64,000 nt of DNA from Medicago truncatula (lineage: Eukaryota; Streptophyta; Magnoliopsida; Fabales; Fabaceae), in NCBI RefSeq assembly GCF_003473485.1, contig NC_053044.1:52678091-52742090 (forward strand), given 5' to 3'. Below are positions 37,991-48,930 of the stretch, piece by piece. The first letter of the stretch is position 1. Every line of letters starts with the position of its first letter. The notes under the pieces are model-generated. The model did no database searches, had not been told where the DNA came from, and saw only the letters and a program-made list of their open reading frames with translations. Both the position numbers and the translations under genes were made by a program.

Positions 37991-40310
37991 GGGTTAATAG
38001 GTCTTTACCCCCTATAATATAGATCACTTTTGATTTTCTCCACTGTAAAATTTTGTTGTCAGACTCCATCATTGTAAAAATAATTTGTTTTAGAATATTC
38101 CCCTAGACATGCTGACTGTGCATTTTTCCTGATGTGGCATGCTGTGTCACCTTTTTATGATGACATGACGCGCTGACTGTATATTTTTTTTATTAGGTAC
38201 ACGTGGCATTTGTGATTTTTTTAAATAAAAAAAAAAGTTCTTAAAAAAAAAAAAAGTAATAAAATTATGGAAATTTTATGAAAAAATCTGGAAAAATTAA
38301 TATAAATAAAAAATCTGGTAAAATGAAAAATAATGAAAAAATTATGGAAAAGATTAATATATATCGAAATTTTCTAAAAATTAATATATTTAGAAAAAAA
38401 TTAAATTTCCAGATTTTTTTTCAATACCGGTAAAATTAAAAAATTTTGGAAAAAAATGGAAGAAATTCATTTTTTTTTCAAAAGTAAGAAGTTTTATTTA
38501 AATATTTTCCAAAATTTAGTTTTTTTAAATATGAATAATATTTTTTCAAAAATTTTGTTTTGTTAAAAATGATTAATCTTTTTAATTTTTTAAATATGAT
38601 ATTCTGGAATTTTTTTTTGAAAATTTCAATATATATTAATCTTTTCCACAATTTTTTTAAATATTTCCAGATTTTTTTTATAATTTTTCCATATTTTTAT
38701 TTAGAAAAATCACAAATGCCACGTGTACCTAATAAAAAAGTAAAAATAAAAAAATAATTGAGAAATTCATGTGTGCAAACAAACATAACACGTCATCCTA
38801 TACAAACAACCAATCAGAAATTTTTATTTAATAAAATTAAAATTAAAATTAAATAATAGACACGTTCTATCCTCTTCTTCTCTCGCGGAACCAAAATCCA
38901 AGTAGCATATACTTCCTTCCTTCCTTCTTTTCTTCAAACCCCACTCTAACTCTGATGAATTACATGATGGTAATTAGTGCTTCTTCCTCTTACAATATCC
39001 TTGTTTCTCATTTTCTTATTTAAATGCAACTTCCCATCGATTAAAATTTCAATCTTTTCTATTGAATTTTTCGTGGTACGTATATGTAGATTACTGGTGT
39101 TGGGTTTTTGCCATCATGTAATCCCTTCATGAAAATTATACTCCAACTCCCACTTTCAATTACAGTTGTGCGCATATGTAATCCCTTCATTAGGATTTTT
39201 CAATTTCTTTGTTTTCTGTCTTTAATGGAATACATGCACTTTTCTTGGTTTGTTTGCTAAATAAAAGGCAATAGAAATTGCATTGGTATGAAGAATAGGT
39301 TGTACAGTAGACCATGTGACAAATGAGTATGGTTTCTTAATAACAATTAGGAAAGAAAATTTGATGTGATTTTTGAGGATTTGAGGTGGAGGGCTAAAGT
39401 TGACATGAATGAAAAGCCTATTAGGGACTTTGTCTTGCTATTTCTAAATTAACTACTGTTTTGAAGTTGGGTCTTAGAATTGATGAGGAGAAGATTGGTG
39501 GGGATTGTGTTGGTATGACTCCAAAGGAAAACGATGGTGATAAGGAGAGCAAGATAGATTCTAATGTGTTTACTTATTTTTATCCTGAATAGTTAAGAGT
39601 GTTTGAATTTAGTTTTGTATGTGATGTCTATATTATGATGCTCATCAATGAAAATGAATATATGCCAAGACAAGTACATAACAAGTATGTTGTATCAAAA
39701 AACTACATATCAAATATCAATAGAAAGTGTAATGTAATGTAGTTGATAATGAACTTACAGTGCTATAATTGTACAATTTGCTTTTATTTGGACGGTGGAT
39801 CCTTTGTTGAAATGTTAATGGAAAGTGCTTGCTATGAGGGAGAAATCAACCATCAATATGGAAGTCATATCCTGAGCACAAGAACGATAGATACAATGAA
39901 GAGATAAAAAAAGAAACGGTTGAGTTTTAAGAAGCGGGAACAAGAAGGAAAGATCATGTTGAAAGAAAAAGGTAGAAAAGAAAAAAAAAAGCTGCTCCAA
40001 ACATGTTGAGGAAAGAACGTGTCTATTATTTAATTTAATTTTAATTTTATTAAACAAAAAATTTTGATTGGTTGTTTGTATAGGATGACATGTTATGTTT
40101 GTTTGCACACAAGAATTTCTCAAAATAATATACAACCAGCGTGCCATGTCATCAAAAAAAGGTGCCACATCAGCAAAAATGCACAGTCAGCATGCCTAGG
40201 GGGTATTCTAAAACAAAAAAAAAAATTCAATGATGAAATTTGACAAAAAAATTTTACAGGGGGAAAACCAAAAGTGACCTATATTACAGAGAGTAAATGC
40301 CTATTAACCC
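37991..40310. mobile_element. MULE with ~310 bp inverted ends (2320 bp)
   Basis: Ends GGGTTAATAGG and CCTATTAACCC. The left inverted repeat is split by a nested element; the right one (about 40004-40310) is whole. Flanks tttttctaa (37982-37990) and tttttttaa (40311-40319) match at 8 of 9 bases. The interior (about 38880-40000) is less AT-rich and has CT-rich leader-like sequence and short open frames (e.g. FEDLRWRAKVDMNEKPIRDF near 39370). No transposase was recognised, so it may be a capture-type element or a decayed one. Confidence 0.8.
38186..38754. mobile_element. Foldback element nested in the left end of the MULE
   Basis: TTATTAGGTACACGTGGCATTTGTGAT at the left (from about 38190) pairs with ATCACAAATGCCACGTGTACCTAATAA at the right (to about 38736), and the AT-rich interior also pairs widely. 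It interrupts the outer element's left inverted repeat: the matching point in the intact right repeat reads straight through gtatattattttgagaaatt (reverse complement). Ends are approximate. Confidence 0.75.
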
Positions 40311-40379
40311 TTTTTTTAATATATAATAAGATAGTATTTATAATCTCGAATATTTTATTCAATGATAAAGATGTTACTA

Positions 40380-40383
<4 letters not shown>

Positions 40384-40446
<63 letters not shown>
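40384..40446. repeat. (TA)n microsatellite
   Basis: About 30 uninterrupted TA units. Confidence 0.98.
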
Positions 40447-40450
<4 letters not shown>

Positions 40451-40684
40451 TTTGCATTGCTAAAAATTTTCTATAAATACTTATCATATAAAATTTTGCC
40501 CACGCAAATCAACAATCTAAATTCATCACTAGAATAAGTCAAGACCTATTTTGACAACTTCAATCATAGAACTAAAAACAAATATCAGATGGTGGTAAAA
40601 AAATGGTAAATAGATAAATTTGAGATGGACTCTATGGTAAAAAATGTTAAACTTCATTTTACTCTTGTGGCAAGAAAAGGAAAG

Positions 40685-43600
40685 GAGAATTGTTGTTGAC
40701 ACATTTGGTTTGGTTGAGACATACAAGTAATTTACTTAAATGCCCCTCATCAGTTAATTGCCGAAGTTTTAGAAAACCGGCTGTAGTTAACTTCCGAGGA
40801 TTTCCTCGGCAGTAAACTGCAGAAGCGTCTTGAAGCCAAAACAGAGGTACTAGCTTCATTTCCTGAACCTGTAATGTGTTTCAAACACAAAACACAACAT
40901 ATGTACCTGTTTATTTTTATTTTTATGCATAACAGTTCAAATGACAAAACAAATATTGGCGCAAATGCACAACTTAATTAAACCAACATTTTTTTGTACC
41001 ATTAAACAAAGTAAAATATCCCATGAAATTAAAATTAATGTCGTCATAATACAAATATATAAATCAATGTCATCAAAATACCAAAACTAAAAAACAAGTC
41101 CTAAAAAACAAACTACTACTACTGGTCCTGGTCATGCCGGTGCCTCCTCCTCGGCCTCTGGCCTCGCCTCCTGGTCAAGACAGGCGCAATCTGCTCCCTA
41201 AGATGGCTGATGGCCTGAAACCACTGCTAAGGGGTCATGCTCATGACCTCCTCATGGCCTAACTGCGCATCAGCGTAGGCAACATCGCCACTAACCATGT
41301 CATAAGTGTCAGACGAGCTTCTCGCCTAATACCGCTCCCACTGCTATGCAATGATTTGCTCTTCATTTGCTGACCTCGGAAGATCTCCTGGAAGAGGTGG
41401 CAAAATCTGAGGGTGAGACACCCTAGTGTACCATAACACACAGTCATCTGCCATCCGCCATGTCTGCTTTCCTGCCTGCTCACCCTAATCGGCCACCTTA
41501 AGCGTGTGAGTGCGAAAGTCGACGAATGCCTGCACAATCTGAGGCGGTGACAGCTCTACAACATCCGTCAGATGTTTGGGGACGGTCTGGACGTCTCCGT
41601 ACTGCCTCAAAACCCTCTCGGGCAAATGACGGTAGACCCTACGACCACCTCACATAATCCAGCCTAAATACCAGAAAACCTCCTCAAAATTCTGGATCTC
41701 CTTGTGCTCTTCGTACGACCTTCAGCATACGTCATCAAACTATATACGATCAAGCAGTGACCGATACGTGACCCCCACTCCGTACCCTTCTGAAGCTTCC
41801 ACCTCGCCGCAACCAGATAGTTTTCCATGTAGTCAGTGTTGGGATCAACACTGTAAAAGCCAGGAAAATTCGCCAAAAACCATGGATGCACAAACCAAAC
41901 AAATCACATTTATAAATTATTACGCACCAAAAAATATAACAAAAAAATAAAAGTTAAGGTTCACATTTATAAGTTTCTTACAGTCAGCAGTGTCACGCTT
42001 CCCCCAAGAGCTTTGTCTCAAGGCCTACACGCCTCAGCTAACTCGCCGTATAGGTATTCGAGTGTCATCCATCCCCAGGAATAATTACGCATCCCCGCGT
42101 AGGCCTCCTCCATGGTCGTCAGATAGACCAACTCGATGCATTTGTTGCTTCTATCACCAAACAACAAGCATCCTATAAGATATAAGAGATAGGACTTCAC
42201 GCAAAATGTCCTAACCCTTTGCAACTCCTTCATCTCCTCTGCATCCTCCGTATCCGCCAATACGTTAGCCCTACCAAGGTACCTCGTATATAGCTCCCTT
42301 AGCTTCGGGTAACTAATGTACCTGTCGTACTCCGTACCACAAATTTTCTCCGCCTCCTACTGCGACACACCCAAGTGCCTCATCAGTAGTGCCGCTCCCT
42401 CATGTTTCGGCATCTTCTTCCCATGGCTCAACATCCGCCCCTCAATCTGAAGATGCGTTAGACATGCGACATCATCCAAGGTCACAGTCATCTCCCCCAA
42501 GGGCACGTGAAAAGTGCTGGTCTCGGGATGCCATCTCTCGCATAGAGTCATCAGCAGGGCATGAGGCACAATGGTGTAGCACAGGTAAACCAAATCATGT
42601 AACCCACTCTCCTAAAGCGGATCCCAAAACCAATCCTGATTTCCGTTTGGGAGTCCGAGACTCAAGATTTTAGCCCCATGATTAATCGGTTTTACCACAC
42701 GCAGCTTACGGACCTGAAATAATAGAAAAATAAACATAGTTTAAACAATTTATACATTAAACAACGTAAACATTTAACTAAACAAAATTAAACTTAACAA
42801 ATGCAAAAATAAAACATAACACATGTAAACCTTAAAACTTAAATAAAACAAATAACAAAATAAATTTAAATCATAATTAAACATAAAGAAAACAATAAAA
42901 GTTGAAATAAAAAAAATATAAAGAAAATAATTAAACATAAAGAAAAGAATTAAAAAAACACATAGAAAAGTGGATATAATAATTAAACAAACACACATAT
43001 AAAGAAAATAATTAAACATAAAGAAAAAACATTTAAAAAAATTACACTTATGTTATCTGAATTATACCAAAGTGGCAACGCCACATGATTGGCATAAGAG
43101 TGCAACAAAGATAGGTTTGTCGATCCTCCAGGAAAGGAAGGGTCCACAGGTAACACCTCCGGGCAGCAGCTGTTGCAATGTCATCATCATCTGCTATATG
43201 CTGCTGCTAATCATCCGTAACATCGTGGTGTACTTGATGCTGATAATTCAGGTACTCCACCTGCTGGCTCGGGTCAACCACCTGCGACTCTTCAGACTGT
43301 GTAGCCTGAGAAGCCTCCTGCGAACTCCCTGAACCATCCACCCTCCGACCTCTACCCCTGTTTGGGATGTGACCGCTTTGCCTCTCCCTCCGGTGGCTCT
43401 GAGTCATCGCACGCCTACCACCAATCATCTTAGATGGATCAATGGAGTCCTGATCGGCCATATCTACACACAAAATAATAAAATTAACATCATTTTCATA
43501 ACCTAATCAAACACATTAAACCTAAACTAAACATAAACATAATCAAACTCATTAAAAGTACAACAATGAACATCATTTCCATAACCTAAAATCATTCAAT

Positions 43601-43950
43601 ATAATCATCATTACAATTTAATTTATGTCCATCATTTCCATAATAACCTAAACATCATCCAATAATTAACATACACATAATCATTTCTATACACTTAATC
43701 ATTTGCGTCCATCATAATTCTCGTAACCTAAACTAACTAAAAAGTGGGAATGACCGGTATCTTGGTAATGTTTATGTTTCTGCGTATGATTAAATTCAGA
43801 TTTCTTCGGCAGTTAACTACCGATGTTTTCCTCGGCAGTTAACTGCAACCGGATTTTTAATTCCTCCACAGTTAACGGCTGAAGGGACAAAATCATATTT
43901 TACTGGTGTTTCTCAGCCTAATGAAATGCGATGCGGGAACAACAATTCTC
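40685..43950. mobile_element. MULE-type element carrying a plant mobile domain gene (3266 bp)
   Basis: Both ends begin GAGAATTGTTGTT (inverted). A perfect 9 bp duplication, aaaggaaag, lies at 40676-40684 and 43951-43959. Near each end are three copies of a GTTAAC-centred motif (e.g. cggcagttaactaccg). Inside is one decayed gene on the minus strand and no visible transposase. The insertion lies in the 3' flank of Kunitz copy 1: the two flanks join into sequence collinear with the 3' flanks of copies 2 and 3. Confidence 0.88.
41119..43461 (-). pseudogene. Plant mobile domain (PMD/MAIN-like) protein, decayed
   Basis: Minus-strand frames line up with the MAIN-like PMD family (Pfam Plant mobile domain). 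The N-terminal exon reads MADQDSIDPSKMIGGRRAMT at 43461. Next come FPGGSTNLSLLHSYANHVAL (~43130), LCERWHPETSTFHVPLGEMT and LDDVACLTHLQIEG (~42500), and FCVKSYLLYLIGCLLFGD (~42190). Then come YSWGWMTLEYLYGELAEAC (~42050), DVQTVPKHLTDVVELSPPQI (~41570) and a basic tail RRRHRHDQDQ ending at 41119. An intron appears to interrupt it near 41850-41990. Several in-frame stops break it, e.g. after LMRHLGVSQ (42357-42359). PMD proteins occur both as host silencing factors (MAIN, MAIL1) and inside transposons; here the gene is transposon-borne. Confidence 0.8.
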
Positions 43951-44055
43951 AAAGGAAAGTAGCAAATCTTAAATCAGAGGGTACTCTGTTTGTCCACTTC
44001 GGTGGCTTATTTATAACCCATCTCATTTCACAACAAACAAACAAACAAACTTGAG

Positions 44056-44685
44056 TTACGTGATGCTATTCTTTGGAGTAAAAGTGGAAACCCTCTGAAA
44101 CCTAACATAATAAGGTTCAAGATCATTACCATCACCAACAGCCATAACTTTAGTTCCATCGGTATCTGTGAAAGTTCGAACAGGAGCACATAAAGCACCA
44201 GGAACAGAAGGACAGAACTTAAAGATATAGATTGGAATCCCAGTGTCTCCTTCAAGCTTCTCAATCTTGAACTTACTAACAACATCCCCAGCTACACCAC
44301 CAGTGCTCAAAAACCAGAACCCAGATCCCTCTTTTGAAAGCTTCAACACTTTTGACTGGTTGCATGAACTACTCCTAAATCGAATTTTAATGGAAAGATC
44401 AGTTTGAGTTGGAATGTGTTTAAAACCTGGTGCAGAGAAGTACACTGGCGAGCCGAGTTCTTTAGGGTTACGAATTACATCAAGAGGACATGTTTTGTTT
44501 CTTGTTGAGCTCAATGTTAAGCCTCCAATATCATGAGCCCAAAATTGCCATACATAGTAACCTTTTCCTGACTCAAGAGGCTTACCGTGTCTGTCTACTA
44601 CTCTATCTGGTTTAGCTCCTTGTAGTGCCTTTGTGTTGAGCAGCACCAAGAGAGAAATTAGGAAACATAGTTGAATGAATTTCAT
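44056..44685 (-). CDS. Kunitz-type (legume) inhibitor, copy 1
   Basis: An intronless 209-residue secreted protein. Residues 1-23 (MKFIQLCFLISLLVLLNTKALQ) are a signal peptide. The Kunitz_legume beta-trefoil starts at VVDRHGKPLESGKGYYVWQF and keeps GGLTLSSTRNKTCPLDV, FSAPGFKHIPTQTDLSIKI, GSGFWFLSTGG and FKFCPSVPGALCAP. Four Cys make the usual two disulfides, and NKT is an N-glycosylation site. Where soybean trypsin inhibitor has its reactive Arg63, this copy has Gly-Phe-Lys, so protease target is uncertain. It is the most divergent of the three. A TATA box sits ~70 bp upstream of the start. A MULE with a PMD gene is inserted ~100 bp past its stop. Confidence 0.92.
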   Translation of the reverse strand: MKFIQLCFLISLLVLLNTKALQGAKPDRVVDRHGKPLESGKGYYVWQFWAHDIGGLTLSSTRNKTCPLDVIRNPKELGSPVYFSAPGFKHIPTQTDLSIKIRFRSSSCNQSKVLKLSKEGSGFWFLSTGGVAGDVVSKFKIEKLEGDTGIPIYIFKFCPSVPGALCAPVRTFTDTDGTKVMAVGDGNDLEPYYVRFQRVSTFTPKNSIT

Positions 44686-44750
44686 TGTTTCTCTAGTTGT
44701 TTGTGGCTTATGATGTTTGTTTTGTGTTTTTCTAAGTTAATTACATTATT

Positions 44751-44760
44751 CTTTATATAG
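44751..44760 (-). promoter_or_regulatory. TATA box of Kunitz copy 1
   Basis: CTATATAAAG on the minus strand, 66-75 bp upstream of the ATG; the same box is present in copy 2. Confidence 0.7.
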
Positions 44761-46494
44761 AGATTGATAATGCATAAGCTTCAACTTGGGTCAATGTAAC
44801 ACGAGGTTATTAGTATAACGTTAGAAACACGGCGTTTTGATTAATTCGATTTGGAAAATTATAACATGGGTGGAAATAGAGTTGTTATGAGTTCCATATA
44901 AACAAAATTTGGAATTTAATTCGTCGGTGGCACACGTTTGTTGAAGGCATCAGAGCATCTCTTATGCAAATTGGATTTTACATTACAAATTTGATATCCC
45001 ATCACGTTGTCCACTATCTCTTTTTAATTTTAATAATACTTCATAATTTGTCCCTCTAAGCTTATTTATTTATACTATGATTGATTTGACAAGTGCTGTT
45101 GTCATTTGATAATGTATGTGGTGTTTATGGATCAGGGTCCTATGCTGCACTTTCTCTCCTACCATATGTTCTGCTCTCAGATGATGAATGTGATGCATGT
45201 TCCTTGTTTACTCTAGACCCAGAAATCAAAAATAAAATTTGATCGAGCCTCTCGTTTAAGGATGTGGTGCGTATGTATGTATGTATGTATGTCTTTGGAA
45301 TCACAAAGCATAAAGCTATCAGACAGAGACAAATTTAGTAAGTTCTTTAAAAAGATTTTCAATACTAAATACTAATCGTGAGCGTGTAGAGTGTAGACTA
45401 ATAAAAAATATTTCATCTTAGCCGTATGCTTCCAATAAATCCACCGTCAAGAACAAACAGAGGGTGGTGTAAAAAAGAATTAGCAATCAGATATTCAGTT
45501 TAGTATAGAATTTTCATGTTTAACTTGTAAATTGTAAGAAGCGATGAAAGGGACATACACACCTCTCTTTCAATCAAACATTAGGGGAAAACTAATGTAA
45601 TTGAAAGGATTGATTGATTATAACTGGATAATTAAGGACTAGTTAAAAGTGTGTTGGACATATTTCATTTCTTATATTTATTATTGATAAAGCTTTGCTA
45701 TTTCTAGGTTCTAGCGAAGCAATTTGTCATAAAGTTATCTCGAATAACCTATCATTTTTTATATAAATTGTATACTTAGTCCTCAATTGTCTCCATAAAA
45801 TACAAATAGAAACGAAAAATGAATAAATTTTCTTTAGGAACCATCCATGTTAGCTACTCTTGACGGTGCAATGAAAGTATAATACTAAGTCACTGTCATC
45901 ATTGACAACAATCAAGTAAACATAGAAGCTTTTGTTTTTTTTTTCCCTAGTGCATAACGTAGAACTAATTTTTTTGTCAAAACAAAAATATAATAATTTG
46001 GATGAGAAGTAGCTAGTTAGGATTGAATAACAAAATGAGGTTGTGCTAATTGCTATTGAAGTATTCATTCATAATTGAAATCAACTTGTGCCTTTTTTGG
46101 AGACTTCCTGCATGAGACACAAGCCGCCCCTTGCTCCATTAATAGACTCTTAATACATACCTCGTCTGATTTGGGCGAAAATATAATAATTTGGATGAGA
46201 AGAAGTGGTTATGGATCAATATTTGTCTAAATTTTTCAAAAGGACTTGCTGATGGATCATAGAAATAGAAACAATGTGTAAGGGAAGATATAAAATACAG
46301 AAATTTGAGACAGATTGTATAAGGATAAGGTCAAACTTCATTACACCTTTGAGGATAAAAAGAAAGTGGCAAATCTTAAAACAGAGAAAAGTACTCCGTT
46401 TGTGTGCAATTTTGTGGCTTATTATGGATCCGCAATCCTTATTATGACCCATCACACTTCACTACTAAGCACACAATTTCTAAAAAAACTACAG
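44761..46494. other. Upstream DNA of Kunitz copy 1 and 3' flank of copy 2
   Basis: AT-rich. Includes a (gtat)n repeat at 45269-45291. From ~46255 it has the 3' flank block shared by all Kunitz copies (aaatttgagacagat..., ggcaaatcttaaaacag). No further gene was seen. Confidence 0.5.
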
Positions 46495-47130
46495 TTACAC
46501 ACTGCTCAAATCTTGATTATTGCTCTGAGCAAAAGTGGAAGCCTTCTGAAATCTAACATAGTAAGGTTCTTCAATACCATCACCAACAGCCATAACTTTA
46601 GTTCCATCAGTATCTACAAAAGTTCCAACAGGAGCACAAAGAACACCAGGAACAGAGGGACAGAACTTAAAGCTATATATCTCATAAGCATGTTCACCTG
46701 CAAGCCTCTCAATCTTGAACTTGCTAACAAGATCCCCAGCTGCACCACCAGTGCTCACAAACCAAAACCCAGACCCAACCTTTAAAAGCCTCCACACTTT
46801 TGGTTCATTGCAAGGACTACCCAGAATAGGAATCTCAATGGTGAGGTCAGTGAGAGTTGGAATGTAATCAAGACCTGATGCAGAGAAATACACCGGTGTG
46901 CCGATTGCATCAGGGTTACGGATTACATCAAGAGGGCATGTTTTGTTTCTTGTGTGTCCTAATGTAATGCCTCCATTGTCGGCCCAAAGTGGAAATACGT
47001 AGTAACCTTCACCTGGTTTAAGAGGGTTACCTTGTTTGTCTACTACTGCCTCTGGTTCAGCTCCTTGTAGTGGCTTTGTGTTGAACAAAACTAAGAGAGA
47101 AAGGAAGCAAAAGAGTTGAATGAATTTCAT
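46495..47130 (-). CDS. Kunitz-type (legume) inhibitor, copy 2
   Basis: Intronless, 211 residues. Signal peptide MKFIQLFCFLSLLVLFNTKP, then a beta-trefoil with VVDKQGNPLKPGEGYYVFPL, ITLGHTRNKTCPLDVIRNPD, YIPTLTDLTIEIPILGSPC, GSGFWFVSTGG and FKFCPSVPGVLCAPVGTF. It keeps four Cys and the NKT glycosylation site. The reactive-loop position reads Gly-Leu-Asp-Tyr, with no basic residue, so trypsin inhibition is doubtful. Closest to copy 3. The family resembles the pea protein once labelled alpha-fucosidase, a name since considered doubtful. Likely secreted and defence- or wound-related by family. Confidence 0.93.
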   Translation of the reverse strand: MKFIQLFCFLSLLVLFNTKPLQGAEPEAVVDKQGNPLKPGEGYYVFPLWADNGGITLGHTRNKTCPLDVIRNPDAIGTPVYFSASGLDYIPTLTDLTIEIPILGSPCNEPKVWRLLKVGSGFWFVSTGGAAGDLVSKFKIERLAGEHAYEIYSFKFCPSVPGVLCAPVGTFVDTDGTKVMAVGDGIEEPYYVRFQKASTFAQSNNQDLSSV

Positions 47131-47212
47131 GGTTTCTTGATTTTTTTTTTTTTTTTGATTGTTTGTAGATTGTGATGTTTATGTTGTGTCTTTCTAAGTT
47201 AATTGTATGATT

Positions 47213-47222
47213 GTTTATATAG
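47213..47222 (-). promoter_or_regulatory. TATA box of Kunitz copy 2
   Basis: CTATATAAAC on the minus strand, 83-92 bp upstream of the ATG. The surrounding leader (tttctaagttaattg) matches copy 1. Confidence 0.7.
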
Positions 47223-47471
47223 AGAAGCATGTCAGGTTTAATTTGGACATGTTTATGGAGTGATGGTATAAAAAATTAAGTTAGTGATATTATATATTTG
47301 CCATGAGCGCCACGCGGTACTAGTTTAAAATGAAATTTTGGGAACTTCGTGGAACACGTTGATAGAAAAATAAACAGCATCTTCATCCACAATGGACTTG
47401 GTATGGTATCCCTTCATCACGTTGACTTGTGAATAATGATTTTCTTGGCCCATTTGCTGCATTATGACTTC

Positions 47472-47680
47472 AAGAAAGTTACTCTTCTCACATTTAAAAT
47501 TGCTAAAAAATGTACTCAATTGTGGTTAACTACAGTTGGCTTTTCCAACAGTAGATAACTACCGTTGAACATTTTTTATAATCATTTAATCATTTTTTAA
47601 GTCAGTTTTGAACCACCGAAATGTAGTTAACTATAGCTTAATACGTTTTTTTAGCAATTTCAAATGTGGGAGTAACTTGC
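47472..47680. mobile_element. Small GTTAAC-motif foldback element (~210 bp)
   Basis: The left end AAGAAAGTTACTC...cacatttaaaattgctaa pairs with the right ttagcaatttcaaatg...GAGTAACTTGC. It carries three GTTAACT-like motifs (gtggttaactacag, gtagataactaccg, gtagttaactatag). Its right end is cut by the next MULE; the last bases (ctt) resume at 50403-50405 after that element's target duplication. Confidence 0.6.
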
Positions 47681-48057
47681 GAAAATTGTTTTTCTAGCAT
47701 AGAATACTTCCTATTGACACAAGTAAATGACGCTTTTATCCCCAGCGGCAGTTAACTGCCATTAGGCTATGCACCGGCAGTTAACAACTGATGGCTTTTC
47801 AGCGGCAGTTAACTGCCGTTGTGTTTGTGATATATTCAAGTCAGTAGCCATAACCCAGACACTCACTCACTCCATCATCACCTTCACCATCTTTCTCTCA
47901 AATTTTCACTCACTCTCTAAAAAAACTCTATCAAATCATCCAAAATTTCTTCCACTAAATCACAAGTAAGTTATCACTTATGTTATTGTCATACATTTTA
48001 GTTAGTATATGTGTTTATATGTTTATAATTTTAATTGTTGTTTAATTATTAAATTTT

Positions 48058-48233
48058 GAATTTTTGTTTTTAATATAATTATTTTGTAGATCTGAAATGC
48101 TATTAACATATGTTATGAATACCTGTTATAATGAAGTTATATTGCTTGAATTTATATATTTTTTTGAATTTTATAAATTTTTTAGGGTTTGAATATTTGT
48201 TTTTAATATAGTTATGTTGTAGATTTGAAACAA
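48058..48233. repeat. Tandem duplication of an intron 3' end
   Basis: The stretches tgtttttaatataattattttgtagatctgaaatg (about 48065-48100) and tgtttttaatatagttatgttgtagatttgaaacaatgg (from about 48198) are near-identical and end in the same acceptor. They give two candidate splice sites before the 115-residue frame. Confidence 0.7.
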
Positions 48234-48580
48234 TGGCCGGGTGGATCGACGTTCATGCACAATTCAACAGCGGAGAACCTCAGAGGTTGAAGGTTCGGTG
48301 CCTTGGTGTAACGTTAAGAGGTCTCAAGGATGAACTGACTGAATTCAACCAAGGAATCAACCCTAGAGACACAAGGAGGGTGGAACACATTCGGTATAAA
48401 CGTCCAACGCTCGACGAGGGCAGAGTATCATTCACTTGGGTGGAATTAATGAACGACGAAAACGTGACGAGCATGTTCTGGGAGCACAACATGTTCCAGT
48501 TGATCAATATGTGGGTGACGTTGCTGAGATCAACTGAATATATCATCAAAAGTTTGATTCTTCCAGAATATCGTCATTAG
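48233..48580 (+). CDS. MULE-borne protein of unknown function (115 aa)
   Basis: The frame starts MAGWIDVHAQFNSGEPQRLK and ends RSTEYIIKSLILPEYRH. It is soluble, with alternating charged and hydrophobic stretches such as FTWVELMNDENVTSMFWEHN; no signal peptide or membrane helix. The 5' leader has a likely intron (cacaa|gtaagt at 47965 to ttgtag|at at 48222). The 3' part of that intron is duplicated, so a second acceptor lies near 48089. I have an impression of similar proteins repeated in legume genomes, consistent with a transposon gene family, but no function is known to me. Hairpin 1 starts 17 bp after the stop. Confidence 0.6.
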   Translation: MAGWIDVHAQFNSGEPQRLKVRCLGVTLRGLKDELTEFNQGINPRDTRRVEHIRYKRPTLDEGRVSFTWVELMNDENVTSMFWEHNMFQLINMWVTLLRSTEYIIKSLILPEYRH

Positions 48581-48596
48581 GTCCTGAATGAACGCA

Positions 48597-48923
48597 CCTT
48601 CCAGCTACCACAATTGTCTTCCTTTGAATGTGGTAATTCAAACATGCCATATGGCATGACTCCAATGTTCGACTGACATTCCCATTGTTCATGTCAAAAG
48701 ATTAAGTTCTTGTTAGGCCGGTTTAAATGAAGGTATTAAAGTGTCAATGAATGGACCTCATTCTTTTGACACTTGAATACCGACCGTCATTTAAACCAAA
48801 CCTAACAAGAATTTAATATTTTGAATGAAACTATGAGAATGTCGGTCGAACATTGGAGTCCTGCTGCTTGGCAAGTTTGAATTTACCCCATTCAAAGGTA
48901 ACACAATTGTTGTAGTTGGAAGG
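48597..48923. ncRNA. Long imperfect hairpin 1 (candidate small-RNA precursor)
   Basis: The arm ccttccagctaccacaattg... pairs with the reverse complement of ...caattgttgtagttggaagg over ~160 bp, with an estimated ~80-85% match by eye. The tip is ggtattaaagtgtcaatgaatg / cattcttttgacacttgaatacc with a loop of ~5 bases. There is no open frame. It fits a young MIRNA or hairpin-siRNA locus; the transcribed strand is unknown. Confidence 0.5.
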
Positions 48924-48930
48924 TACAAAC

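Noticed and set aside
39815-40168. 117-codon minus-strand frame at the right end of the 2.3 kb MULE
   Set aside because: It runs into the terminal inverted repeat and is rich in Phe/Leu from poly-T; no conserved motif.
44028-44285. 85-codon frame overlapping Kunitz copy 1
   Set aside because: A same-strand, shifted frame; no conserved features.
46315-46785. 156-codon plus-strand frame over Kunitz copy 2
   Set aside because: It is antisense to the intact Kunitz gene and its flank, with no homology of its own. The similar frame at 52430-52708 is likewise a shadow of copy 3.
48280-48549. 89-codon minus-strand frame across the 115-residue MULE gene
   Set aside because: Antisense shadow of the plus-strand frame, which has the leader, intron and start context.
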